Below are positions 1 through 10,217 of a stretch of DNA of 64,000 bases, in pieces. This stretch comes from Cladobotryum mycophilum (taxonomy: Eukaryota > Ascomycota > Sordariomycetes > Hypocreales > Hypocreaceae), in NCBI GenBank assembly GCA_036429605.1, contig CM071589.1:4588001-4652000 (forward strand). Direction: 5' to 3'. The notes under the pieces are model-generated. The model did not search any database and had not been told where the DNA came from. It saw only the letters and a program-made list of their open reading frames with translations. The first letter of the stretch is position 1, and the number at the start of each line of letters is the position of its first letter. A program made the translations under genes and the position numbers.

Positions 1-1545
1 GATGATCCTCTCAAAATCTCTAACCTCGAAGAGCAAATTCTTCCCGAACTTCGCGAAGCGATTAACAATATGACAATCCGACATGTGGTTCTCATCAAAC
101 TTGAAAGCACGCGAAAGGATGTCTTTCCCTTCAAGAAAGACAGCTTTATCTGGAATCATCTTGTCAACACATTCGAGAACAAGACATTCCCCGATGCCGC
201 ACTGGAGCGACTATCGACCCTCACTAAAACTGCGAATTTTCTTACCGGCGATTACAACGATGGCTTTGAGCACAAGGAAAAGAAGCGACGTGGTGGAATC
301 AACGCAAACCAGGTCCACACTACTGCTACCTACACTTTGAAGAGCTTGACTGGTACCCTCTGCGGTTTATCACCACTTGTTGCCGACTTTAATGCTGAAG
401 TCACGCATCACATCTATCAACCCTGTTTGCCTCACATCTTTGAGGCCCTCAATCACAACCTAGACCGAAAGAAGGATGTTGTTGTCACGGATGACTTTAC
501 CTCATTCAAGTGGAAGAATTGGTTCATGCAGTCTGTGACAAACGGATTCGATCATCAAGATCAACTCATGCTGAACTGGGGCTTCCCTGCCAACAACACC
601 ATTTATAAGGAATATCTCCAGAGCGAGGATGCCAAGTTTGGGGTTGTTGATTTGCCGGATGTCAACTATTATGGCATGGCCGAGGTTGCTATTGAGGACT
701 ATGTCCGAGATGCTTTCAAATCGGCAAAGGAGAATAACGAGCGAGTTTTTATGACGCACTTGACAAGCACAACACATCATCCTTTCGGATTGCCCGAGGG
801 CGAAGAAATCGTTGACCTTACCGCAGAGGGCAAATTGGATAATCTGTCAAAGTATGTAAATGCGGTCGGCTTTGTCGATCGTTGGCTGCAAAAGGTGTTG
901 GATGTCTTGGATGAGCAGGGCGTTGCAGACGAGACTCTAGTTGTTTTTGTTGGCGACCACGGCCTTTCGGTTGCTGAAAACGATGGCATTACCCCGTACT
1001 ACAACCCCAACATTGGCAACTTCCATGTCCCCTTGGTCCTTTCACACCCCAGTCTCCCGGCCATCGATGTCAACGATGCTGTTGTGTCCTACCAGATTCT
1101 GCCGACAATCTTGGACATGCTTCTCGAGACGGGCTCCCTATCTAGGTCGCAGACCAAGGTGGCCGAAGATTTGGTCCGAAACTACGAGGGACAGTCTCTT
1201 ATTCGACCCCTGATCAACTTTAGCAACAAGACTGGACAGGCAAACTGGCAAGTGACGGTGATGAATCCTGGCCGCGCGACAGTCGCAGTTCGAGATGCCA
1301 GGCAGCCACACTTCCGACTGACTGTGCCTATCATTGAAAATACTGAGTGGCGCTTTACCGACCTGGATACGGATCTGCATGAGGAGAGTCCACTAGTTTC
1401 GTTTAGTTTTGTCCCACTCTTGCGCAGAATCGAGCATGAACATAGTCTTGATGCCGCGAAGTGGGCGGAAGAAGCTGCATTTATAGCCCGGTGGTGGGTG
1501 GAAGAAAACAGCCATCGCTGGCGTTACGATCCATCAAAAGAATAA
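1..1545 (+). CDS. Sulfatase-family protein (alkaline phosphatase superfamily), 5' end outside window
   Basis: The frame is open from base 1 through the ATG at 70 to the TAA at 1543-1545, so the gene begins before the window; 514 residues are visible. A beta-strand followed by a Ser/Thr site (VVLIKLESTRKDVFPF, just after base 70), a central MTHLTSTTHHPFG segment and the metal-binding D-H-G motif in VVFVGDHGLSVAEN (near base 950) are the usual signature of the sulfatase/phosphoethanolamine-transferase fold. The classical sulfatase formylglycine motif C/S-x-P-x-R is not visible at the expected site, which reads E-S-T-R-K-D. The protein may therefore be a Thr/Ser-nucleophile relative such as a phosphotransferase or phosphodiesterase rather than a true sulfatase. 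Any N-terminal membrane segments would lie upstream. The family assignment is firm, the substrate unknown. Confidence 0.85.
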   Translation, partial: DDPLKISNLEEQILPELREAINNMTIRHVVLIKLESTRKDVFPFKKDSFIWNHLVNTFENKTFPDAALERLSTLTKTANFLTGDYNDGFEHKEKKRRGGINANQVHTTATYTLKSLTGTLCGLSPLVADFNAEVTHHIYQPCLPHIFEALNHNLDRKKDVVVTDDFTSFKWKNWFMQSVTNGFDHQDQLMLNWGFPANNTIYKEYLQSEDAKFGVVDLPDVNYYGMAEVAIEDYVRDAFKSAKENNERVFMTHLTSTTHHPFGLPEGEEIVDLTAEGKLDNLSKYVNAVGFVDRWLQKVLDVLDEQGVADETLVVFVGDHGLSVAENDGITPYYNPNIGNFHVPLVLSHPSLPAIDVNDAVVSYQILPTILDMLLETGSLSRSQTKVAEDLVRNYEGQSLIRPLINFSNKTGQANWQVTVMNPGRATVAVRDARQPHFRLTVPIIENTEWRFTDLDTDLHEESPLVSFSFVPLLRRIEHEHSLDAAKWAEEAAFIARWWVEENSHRWRYDPSKE

Positions 1546-2752
1546 GACACCACAATGACTCAACTTTCATTTCTTGTTGATTGGCTTTGTATGACATACT
1601 ACACAGTTTTATTGTTACGCGGTACTGTTTTTTTCTAAAGGGCATTGGGATATTATAATATCTTTGGTATCAAGTCTTGCATTCAGGCGTTTATTTGTAT
1701 TGAGCTGTATGATTGAGAAATTTCATGGGAGGATTGTGAATTATTTCTTTAGCTTTTTGGATTTTTGTAAGAGGGGAAATATGTTTTGCCTTGCGTTGTG
1801 TTTCTATAGCTTGGAAAAAGACAAACGGAGCGAGCATTTAGACGGATAGGAGAGGATATGGATGATTGTGTTTGGATCGAAGCGGTCTGAAATTGGTCAT
1901 GACAGAGAGAGGGAGAGAGGGAGAGGAGGGAGAGAGTCCGTGAAGGATAATTAAAAGCGTTTATTCATCGACTTTGTGTTGGGGTGAATGTTGAGAGAAG
2001 TGATGGGGTTGTGTAACCATTCAAGTTGTGTTTATGGAGCTGGTTTGCTGTTGTGACTCTTGACATCTTGTTTGCTTTGGGGTGAGAATGTTCCCGGTCA
2101 CGCATGGCTCTGTGCATGAGCCGATGTTCAGCCCTATGCTTGTATGACGGTTGTTCACCAGAAGATGACATCTTTTGCTGTTACACTTGATGGCGAGGCG
2201 GGCCGTTGTCAAGGCGCATGCCTTTGCAAACTGTAGGCGGATGTAACATTGCAAAGTGTAGTGCAGCGTTTGGGGAGAAAGAAAAGGGGGGAGGAGTCTG
2301 AAGTGGGAGCATCGCTGGTGTGTGATTAGGAGTTGGAGAGGTCTTGTGTTGAGATTCTTGGGATTAGGGGGTGAAGGGACTTGGAGAGTAATAAGGGGAC
2401 ATAATTGAACGTAATAAACATAGTAAACATGGTTTATACACTTTACGGCAAGGGATATCTTTCTGAAGCGTCAACGAACTGTAGGGATGTACATGAACCC
2501 GGGGGGCGTACAAGAGCTCTATTTGCTATCTGGGTATCAACTCCTTCCTCCCCTTCCCCTAAGCCATCGGTGTAACACGGTGTACCCTGTCACATCCCAT
2601 GTCTCCCTTTCCCTTCTCGCTCCATGGCCGTCGTCCTCCCCTTCTTCCCCCACAGGCTGTAGTAACCCAGAATAGATGTATGATGGAAACCAGACGTAAA
2701 ACACCCCGAAAATACCCAAAAAGAGAGAAGAGAAGAAAAAAAGAGAAAAGAA
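1546..2752. other. Intergenic region, no gene seen
   Basis: This 1.2-kb stretch lies between the sulfatase-family stop and the end of the tentative minus-strand gene. It holds a purine-rich GA tract near 1905-1940 and T-rich sequence expected of 3' ends. Short frames on both strands look non-coding. Confidence 0.6.
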
Positions 2753-3380
2753 TTAGAGTAGCTTCAGGGGGTCGATGCTATCATAGCTAAACGAAAGTTC
2801 CTCCTCGGGCATGGCGTCCGCGCGCCTCAGGACAACCTGCAGCCCGCGGAGGAGGAGACACATGGACGTGAGGGAGAACATGACGCCGGAGGCGAGGACC
2901 CCGGGCGTCATGAGGGAACATGCGTCGAAAGACCTGGTGCTAGGGTCGAATGACAGGGAGGCCGTGGCGTGGAGGAGGCAGACGGCTAGGATGATTTGTA
3001 GCCATCTGGCTGTGTGATCGGTGCGTCGTGGGGAATCTGTTTTTTTTTTTGGAACGAGGGGGTGGATGAGTTAGTATTCTTGTTGTTTGTGTTTGGACTT
3101 TTGTATGTGTGTGTTTTGATGCGTGTTTTGATGTGTGTTTGTGTGTAGGGGGATATATCATACTTGTGTGTTTTCTGAGGGCTACCAACAGATAAATGGC
3201 GTAACAACAAATGGGAAACCCGAACCAGAACAGTACTGCGAGAATAGCTCCTAGATTTTTAAAAGAATTAGACTGTTAGAAAGAGTAAAAAATACTGGCA
3301 AGGGAGAGGAAGGGAAAGGGTGGGGGGATATCGGGAGCTGTACGCTGGTTACAGGGCCAGATTTTATGGCACACGCGCAT
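2753..3380 (-). CDS. Small spliced multi-pass membrane protein (tentative gene model)
   Basis: No single long frame marks this gene, but three minus-strand exons join in phase: 3380-3296, 3250-3164 and 3036-2753, giving 151 codons. The introns are 45 and 127 bp. The first has a CTAAC-type branch and a CTAG acceptor; the second has a GTATGA donor, an ACTAAC branch and a CAG acceptor. The second exon encodes a strongly hydrophobic segment (AILAVLFWFGFPICCYAIYL). The third encodes two more (LQIILAVCLLHATASL and SGVMFSLTSMCLLLRGL), then an acidic tail ending SYDSIDPLKLL. The ATG at 3380-3378 sits in a good A-rich context. I do not recognise the family. Hydrophobic segments kept in frame across two introns argue that it is real, but the first exon is uncertain. 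Confidence 0.5.
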
Positions 3381-4159
3381 TTTCTTTTTTGTTTTGGATG
3401 CGGTATATCAGGCGTTTGGAAGATGATCTTGGCTGGAAAATGAAGATGATGGTTTGATCAAAATATTGGGGATTTTGTTTGTTGTTTTTGACGGGGGAAA
3501 GATCTCAAGAGGCGAGAAAATACGTAGGGCTTGAGTAGATAAAGCCATCCATAGATGTTGAGGTTCAAAGTATAAACATTCAGGGGGCGCTTGAGTAAAG
3601 TTTGCCTACCCTCTAAGCAAGCCCCAAGAATAGAGGACAACTAATCATCATCATCATCATCGCCATCGCGATCATGTCTTTTTCGCTTATATGGTGTCCA
3701 TCCACGTCAGTTGAACTCAAAAATCGTGTGGCGGCTCTTTTCGGGATGGCTTCCCGTTTTGTGCCCCTGACTTGACCTTTTTTCCCTGTTATTCCGTGTC
3801 CGTCTCTCAAACAAGTTGTTTTGGTACTCCTTTTTCTGTCTCTTTCTTTTCTGCGTGTGTGTATGTTATTGTATCGTTTGTGTAAAACCGTTGTTGACCA
3901 AAAAAAAAAAGCATTCCCGTCGCTTCGTAACTGTTTCCCTGCCCTCCCCCTTCTTTTCTGTGTCATTCTGAGTGTTGCTTGTGCATGTTTGCTCTTGTGG
4001 TTTTTTCTTTCTCTCTCCTATATAGGTATATGATTGCCTCCCCCATTTTGTACTCGTCCCCCCTATCTCTCTCTCTTATACACCCTTAAGACGACTGAAT
4101 CATGTTCGTCTATACCATCTACCGACACCATTGACATAAAAAAAAAAAGAAAAGTAAAA
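3381..4159. promoter_or_regulatory. Shared upstream region of two divergent genes
   Basis: About 780 bp lie between the tentative minus-strand membrane gene and the plus-strand SAT4-like gene. The last 200 bp before the ATG at 4160 are pyrimidine-rich (TTTCTCTCTCC and CTCTCTCTC tracts near 4007-4080), as is common in promoters and leaders of filamentous ascomycetes. No conserved coding exon is visible. Confidence 0.5.
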
Positions 4160-5690
4160 ATGGCTGGCGATAATGTCGACTTGACCGAATACAATGGCGC
4201 CCCCTTGGTTCGAGCTTGCATATTCTTCCTTGTCATGAGTTGGTGGGCCGTCAGTCTGAGGATTTATACCAGGGCTGTTATCATCAATAGTCTGAAGATG
4301 GATGACTGGCTCATGCTTGTCTCTCAGGTTGGTATTTTTTTTGTTTCCTTTGATTACTTCTCTCTTTTTCTCTATCTCTCTGCTTCTCTCTCCCTCTCTC
4401 TGATTTTGATTTCTTGTATTGATCGGCTTCGATTCACAGGCCATCTTTACTGCTTCATGTGCCTTCATCTTTGAGGGCGTGAAAAAGGGCATGGGAAGAC
4501 ACAACGATGCCATTACAGACGACGATGCCAAAGTAGCCGCTCTCAAGGTCAGCATGAAAACCCTCCAGCCTTTTCTATTCCATTCTCACCCTCTGTTTAC
4601 AGTGGCAAGCCGTTGCGACCATAACCTACATCCTCAACATGATGTTCATCAAGCTCAGCATCGGCGTCTTCCTCCTCCGCCTGTCGGTCAAGACAATCTA
4701 CAACTACATCATCCGCACCAGCCTGACCATCATCGTCTTCTGGAGCCTGGGCATCTTCGTATGGGACATTTTGCAGTGCATGCCCGTCGAGAAGCAGTGG
4801 GATTACAGGATAACGAGGGGGAGTGTGCCTCGCCTGGGAGTATTGTCGCTGCTGCTTATGCTATTAGTGCGCTGACAATCATTTCGGACTGGCTCTATGT
4901 AAGTAAACTCGATGATGATCGGGGGAGGGGAGGGGGCGTGAACACTTGCTGACGTCTTCAAGGCTCTTCTCCCTATTCCTATGCTTTGGTCAGTCAAGAT
5001 GAGTAAACAGGCCAAGGCTACCGTCATTGTAATTCTCGGCCTCGGTATCTTGTACGTTTCTTTTTTGTCCAAGATCTTCTATTCGCAGTTCCTCCCCCTT
5101 TTTGACAGGCCAAAATCTTAATAACTTTCAACAGTGCAAGCATCGCCACCCTCATAAGGTTTCGGTTCCTGGACACGCTCCAGGATTCAGGGGATCTGCT
5201 ATGTACGTCGTAGCCAACTATCATCTCTGAACCATGTAAGAGGTCTACTACTAACTTTGCTCCAGTTTCGTCCACAGAGGCCATGATATGGACCATCATC
5301 GAACCCGGCGTCGCCATCGTCGCCTCCAGTCTGGCCACCATTCGCCCCTTGCTACGCGCCATGAAGATCCACGGCTTCGAGGCCGACCGGACGAGCAGCA
5401 CGATTACCTCGAGTCATGCTAGGATCATTAGCGAAAACCGAGCCGTGCCCTGCACCATACGCAAGTTTGGCCCCAACGACATCTCCCTCAAAGACATCGA
5501 GGCGGGTTATGACTCCAAGGCATTCGACCCGCCCTCGAAGAATGCAAAGTGCCATGACCACGAAGTTGAGAGTAGTCAGGATTCGCCATCTTGGCACACC
5601 CACAGCACCATGGATCATTCCTTGGATCAGTACAACTATGAGGAGACGGGGCACATTGGCATGGGGCCTCGGGGCGTGAGAAAAGGGTAG
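4160..5690 (+). CDS. SAT4/PTH11-type rhodopsin-domain integral membrane protein, with one frame break
   Basis: Six exons fit: 4160-4327, 4440-4547, 4603-4898, 4963-5051, 5135-5202 and 5266-5690. The introns are 55-112 bp with GT-AG ends. The start MAGDNVDLTEYNG is followed by seven hydrophobic stretches, the early LRIYTRAVI..MDDWLM segment and the mid-protein QCMPVEKQWDYR, which is the hallmark of the fungal SAT4/rhodopsin_dom_fungi family (PTH11-like GPCR-related proteins of the plasma membrane). Just after this, frame is lost: the family-typical GECASPGSIVAAAYAI continues in another frame. Exon 3 is 296 nt where 297 would keep phase, and one extra G in the G5 run at 4817-4821 restores everything, giving 384 residues. 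The C-terminal tail is cytoplasmic-like and charged. Ligand and role are unknown. The break could be a sequence error (favoured) or a real null allele. Confidence 0.85.
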
Positions 5691-6130
5691 ACACATGAAC
5701 TGTTTCTTTTTCTTTTCTCTTGGTCAGACATTCGTTTTGTAATCCAAGTTCCTCTTTTTGTAGCCCTTTGGAATTAGAAGTTGTTGCAATTACCTGGTGC
5801 ATCATCATCATTGGGGAGGGTGGAATCTGGGTTGCTTGCTTTCACTTAGATGCTACCCGCAAGGGATACTACGCTTTTCTTTGAATAACATGATATGCAA
5901 TGACCTTGCCCAACGTTTCACGGGCAATTCTGATCTTTGTTATTGGTACTCTTTTGTATACATGCCATTGATACTAATTTAATTCGTACATGAGGCTGAT
6001 AACCCAATTCCTGACACGGCAAATGCTGAACCGCTACTCGTCGCCTCTCACCAAGGAGGCGTTATACCAAAAGGTCCATGTCCTCGATTATTGATTCGAC
6101 ATCTTTGAGAGCCTTTGGTGCCAAGTCGCT
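5691..6130. other. Intergenic region between convergent genes
   Basis: Sequence between the SAT4-like stop and the possible extra 3' exon of the Rpc53 gene. T-rich stretches fit 3' untranslated regions. No supported coding frame. Confidence 0.6.
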
Positions 6131-6313
6131 TTAGGTTAACTGCTCGACAGGCATCATTTTCCACTGAAGGGCTGCTTGTTGCTCCTCCTTTATCTTAGGC
6201 ATGGCTGCAGCAAAGAAAAGTTCTGTACCCTCATCCGTAGCCAACCTGCCCTGTAAGCGTCCCCTAGAGGCTCCATAGAGCCTTCAAATTTATAACACTC
6301 ACATCCGTTCCTT

Positions 6314-8062
6314 TCACCCAATGACTAATTCTTCCGGCGTAACCTCCCAATCCTCTTCCTCGTTCCATATCGGTGCTAGGACAAACCGGCCCATAATCTT
6401 GCCCATACCGATACTTTCGCCTCCTGTTACGCCGTTCTGAGGCTTCTCGTCCGACTCCTCCACGATGACGGCTGTTGTAAGGAAGTTCATCCCCGCAGCG
6501 GGGCTCATCTCGAGGATGTGTCCGCCCCAGTCCAGCTCAACCTTGCCGGACTTGCGGACATTGAGCTTGCCAACCATGCCGCCGCTGGATAATAGTTGGG
6601 AGCGGAAGCCGTGCTTTTCCTCTTCCTCTTCGTCGCTGTCGTCCTCGTCTTCATCCTCGTCGTCTTGACCATTTTCGTGGGTGAGGTCTACAGGTGTTGT
6701 TGGATTTGTGGCGGCGGGGGTAGAGTGCAAGCTAATTGGTTGTGTCTCTTCATCCTTGACCTTGACTCGGGGCTGTGGAGCAGCAACCTGCTTGAGAGGT
6801 GGTAGTAATGGAGGAAACTGGAAAAGATATAATCGGCCATCTTTGTTGGCCTGTCCCTCACCCTTGGACTCGGTATCATCTTCTGTAATGGCGATCGCTC
6901 CCAGTTCGCTGGCCAAAAGACTCAGGTCTGTCCGTATCATGCTTTCCTCTGGATCCCGAAGAGCCGCCTTCTTGATCTTCATCTTGGCCAAAGGTTGTTT
7001 ACCCTTGTCAATCTTTTCTAGTGGCGGTTTGACCTCGGTATCTAGATCCATTGCATTGTCATCTGTTGGTTCCTTCTTAACTTTGATGGGTTTCGAGCCC
7101 GTATCCCACGTGCCCTCTTCCTCTGGTTGTTCCGCTGGAGGCCCTGAGCCATCAACCCAAAGGCTTTCCTCCTCCGAGTCTTCATCTTGCCCTCTGTTTG
7201 CGGCTCTCTCTTGGGCCTCCAGTTCTGCGGCAGTAGCGACGATAACTGGGGCATCCTTGTGCTCTTTTCGGTAGATGCCCATAGGCATTACGCTTCCGGC
7301 TCTGGACTGAAGTGCGGCGATCATAGCCTCGTCGTCGCTGTCGAGGTCTTCTTGTTGTGTCATGGCATGAAGTTTGTCGGCATTGATTCTCGGCTCGCGG
7401 TAACCTCCCTCGCCAGAGTGACTAAATCCTGGACCCTTAGACTCGAACTTGCCTGCTCCTGAGAACCCGCCTCCACCACCGCCGCCGCCGAACCAGCTGC
7501 CTCCTGCTCTTGCGACGCCTATGCAAAACCAATTGTTAGAACCAGTACACTATGAACTGCCGTGGAAAGTGTAAAACAACGTACCTCCGCCTGCAGCACC
7601 GCCTGCAAAGGGGCCACTGGCTCCAGAAATTGGTCGGCCTCCTCTGCTACCCATTGTGTCTCCACGACTTCTCTTGCTTCTGAATCGCGAGCGACCTCGA
7701 GCTCGCCTCTCTTCCGCGGCTCTCTCATCGGCCTTTTGCCGTTCCCGCTGCGCCAGGGCGTCTCGTTCTGTTTCATCTCGTCGAACGTTCTTTGGCCGAA
7801 ATCGGCCAGTGGTTGTTGTTCCGCGGGTTGCCCGAGTGGCCGCGGCGCCTCGTCGAACTGTTGCGACTGTCGGAGGTGGTGCGCTCTGTTCTGAAGAGTC
7901 TGCGCTGGCCGCTGCTGCTATTGGGAAGGCTGAAGGAGTTGCTGTTGATGAAGGTTCTTCCTTAATGACGACAACATCATCGCCGCCGTCGGTCTGGGCT
8001 CTTTGACTAGCTGAGGCAGCGCCTCGCCGTGTGCCTCTGCCAGCAGCTCGCCCGCGAACCAT
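6314..8062 (-). CDS. RPC53: RNA polymerase III subunit RPC4 (Rpc53)
   Basis: Two exons, 8062-7585 and 7518-6314 (66-bp intron with a TTCTAAC branch), give 560 residues. The start used is MVRGRAAGRG at 8062; an earlier in-frame ATG at 8086 would add eight residues. The N-terminal part holds the GRFRPKNVRRDETERD motif typical of RPC4 and an Arg/Gly-rich stretch. The middle is acidic with a V-K-K-E-P sumoylation-like site. The C-terminal RPC4 domain shows LYLFQFPPLLPPL, GKLNVRKSGKVELDWGG and MGRFVLAPIW. In yeast, Rpc53 forms with Rpc37 a TFIIF-like module acting in initiation, termination and reinitiation at tRNA and 5S genes. The protein ends at a TGA at 6316-6314, but a good candidate exon continues downstream (see findings), so the true C-terminus may be longer. 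Confidence 0.9.
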
Positions 8063-8553
8063 GTTGTGTTTATGAGGAGGCTTCAATCGAGATCATCAAG
8101 ACGGGGAAGTATTGCTGCAGCAGCCTCTCAACTTTTTGCTTTGCTTGCAGAAAATTAGGCTGTTGGCGGGGCCACTTGATGGTGGGGGACGACGAATGTT
8201 CCACGATACTACCGTATTCATTCTAGCGGCATCATTAGCGTCCACCCCAGTTTATTGCTGTTTTAGACGGGCATAAAAATAAAAATGGGGCCCAAGAATG
8301 GAGATGCTGATGAAGATTGTTCTGACGAATATGCCGTGAGCATAGCATAACGATAATGAGCTTTTCCATAAGCGTATCTTGAAGTATATGAAATATCTGA
8401 ATAAAAGAAAATAAATAAATAATAAAAAGAAGAAAGAAATCATAATCGTACATGATAATTACCCTCTCATGTTATTCGTCTAGTTGCAATCCTCCAAGTG
8501 CATGACGATATCCATGTCTCATTCAGCTCCAAAGAAAACCCTCCATTGTTTCA
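8063..8553. other. Intergenic region upstream of RPC53
   Basis: This 490-bp stretch separates the Rpc53 start from the UreD stop, both on the minus strand. It is AT-rich around 8390-8450 (AATAAATAAATAATAAAAAG), fitting a 3' end on one side and a promoter on the other. No coding exon seen. Confidence 0.55.
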
Positions 8554-9561
8554 TCATCGAACACACATCAGGGCAGGATCGCCAAAATAAGCGGCTATGG
8601 TCCCTTCTCTTACAAGCATCGACCCTATCCACTCTCTTCCTGACTGAACTGTTGTTGACGCAAACTTGACAATCACGCAGCCTCTGACCTGCGCTGCAGA
8701 CCATAGAACACCGTTAGTCTTCTCCATGCCTATCCGCCGCGACCGCCAAAGTTCAAGGTCTGATATATTCTTATCTTCTGCTTCTTTTGCTTCTTCTTTT
8801 GATCGAAAGTCTCGGGATCCCAATCGAGGTAGCGCAGCAAATTCGGCCATGAAAAAGTCGCCAATTGGCCCCATGATAGGGCCGCGAAGTATGAGTGTTC
8901 CAAAGATACTCAGTTTATGCATTGTGTCTCTCAACGGCAACCCAATCGTGCTGCTCCAATCTTCGGATAGGATGACGGTGTCTCTGATGAGCAGTCGGTC
9001 TTTTTTTGCAGCGTCGACGGCTTGCAGCCATACCTCATTACGTCCGATCCATTTGAAGAAACTCCAGTTCTCCCCACGTGCTACACGGCCTTGGGTCACC
9101 CAGTCCAGAACACACAGGGATGATTGACCGGATACCTTGAAGATCTGTGTCTGCTCATATACACTGTCGCTGAAGGGTTGAACAGGGTCTGGAAGCAGAC
9201 AGAGAGCACCTTCATCTTCTACTTGCACCTCAAACGTTTGCCTCGTCGTGATACTCGGCGCGGGAGACTTGAAGATCTTGGTATGGCCCTGGGTTACCAG
9301 ACTCAAGCTGGCTCCGTGGCAGATGGCGACAGAGAGATTGACACTGTCACCTCCCACCAACCCGCCCCCATAGGATAAAAGGAAGACCAGGGCACTCTTC
9401 CGATGGATTGTGGGGGAGGGCGATATAAGTTTGAGTGGGTACTGGTAGCTGATCGTTTCCAGTCCGCTTCCACCGGCTGGGAGAAGTCTCACGACAATGC
9501 GACCATCGCCGGCACGTGAGGATGAGGCGGGAAACGGGTTGTCCAAGAACGGATTGTCCAT
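8554..9561 (-). CDS. ureD: Urease accessory protein UreD
   Basis: One uninterrupted exon of 335 residues from the ATG at 9561 (MDNPFLDNPFPAS). The frame extends 41 codons upstream, but that part has no family resemblance. The UreD signature is plain: YQYPLKLISPSP, then FLLSYGGGLVGGDSVNL, ATT-like GASLSLVTQGHTKIFKS and the later CVLDWVTQGRVARGE. UreD is the scaffold of the UreD/F/G chaperone complex that carboxylates and nickel-loads the urease active site in the cytosol, so the strain should hydrolyse urea if urease and UreF/UreG are present elsewhere. It is transcribed away from SCC3, with 656 bp between the two start codons. No frame problem is seen. Confidence 0.93.
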   Translation of the reverse strand: MDNPFLDNPFPASSSRAGDGRIVVRLLPAGGSGLETISYQYPLKLISPSPTIHRKSALVFLLSYGGGLVGGDSVNLSVAICHGASLSLVTQGHTKIFKSPAPSITTRQTFEVQVEDEGALCLLPDPVQPFSDSVYEQTQIFKVSGQSSLCVLDWVTQGRVARGENWSFFKWIGRNEVWLQAVDAAKKDRLLIRDTVILSEDWSSTIGLPLRDTMHKLSIFGTLILRGPIMGPIGDFFMAEFAALPRLGSRDFRSKEEAKEAEDKNISDLELWRSRRIGMEKTNGVLWSAAQVRGCVIVKFASTTVQSGREWIGSMLVREGTIAAYFGDPALMCVR

Positions 9562-10217
9562 GATCTGTAGAGTATCTATGTTTATGGTGCACTGCACAAG
9601 TTGTGTAGATGGATGACCGAGAGAGTGAGAAGGGCAGCAATGGTTACGCGAACGATGTTGCAAGTTGCTAATGCCAAGCATCACCCCATGTTAAAAGACT
9701 GGGGCATCTGGGTAAAACAAGGCATCAGGATCAAACACACGGAGTGTCCCGTCAGAAGCACATGGAATGCCTTCACTTTTTAGCGAGGGCGATCTTTTGA
9801 TTTCAGAGACAGATATTGTCTAGGTATCTTGTCGCGTTGCAAGGTCTAGATACTCAATATCGCAGACCGCAGTTATGGAGATTAGTAGGAACGGGACGCT
9901 CTCACCTTCGGTCTGTATCAGCTGAGTAGGACTTTTAGAGCTTTTATAGCGGACCAGGGAGGGGGGCATTTGGGGGCGATAGAGGTCTTTACCCGATATT
10001 TAACCGTCGCCGAAAGGTGGGCTGCCCTATCCACCTCCAAAAATTAAACCTGGCAGCAGCAAGTGTCAGACTAGCTGCACGAAACCAGAAGGACGCGCCA
10101 GATTGCCAGAAGCATTCAATACCCAACACAACCACTTTCAGACTGGCAATTGCCCGCCTGAGCTTCCAACCTGCAAATGCCGCGCAAGTAAATTATCGAC
10201 CATCTATACAAAGCATC
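9562..10217. promoter_or_regulatory. Divergent promoter region ureD / SCC3
   Basis: The region between two opposing start codons. Several GATA-core hexamers occur on both strands (for example GACAGATATT near 9809 and TAGGTATCTTG near 9821), which could suit a nitrogen-regulated urease gene, but GATA cores are common by chance. No coding exon seen. Confidence 0.45.
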
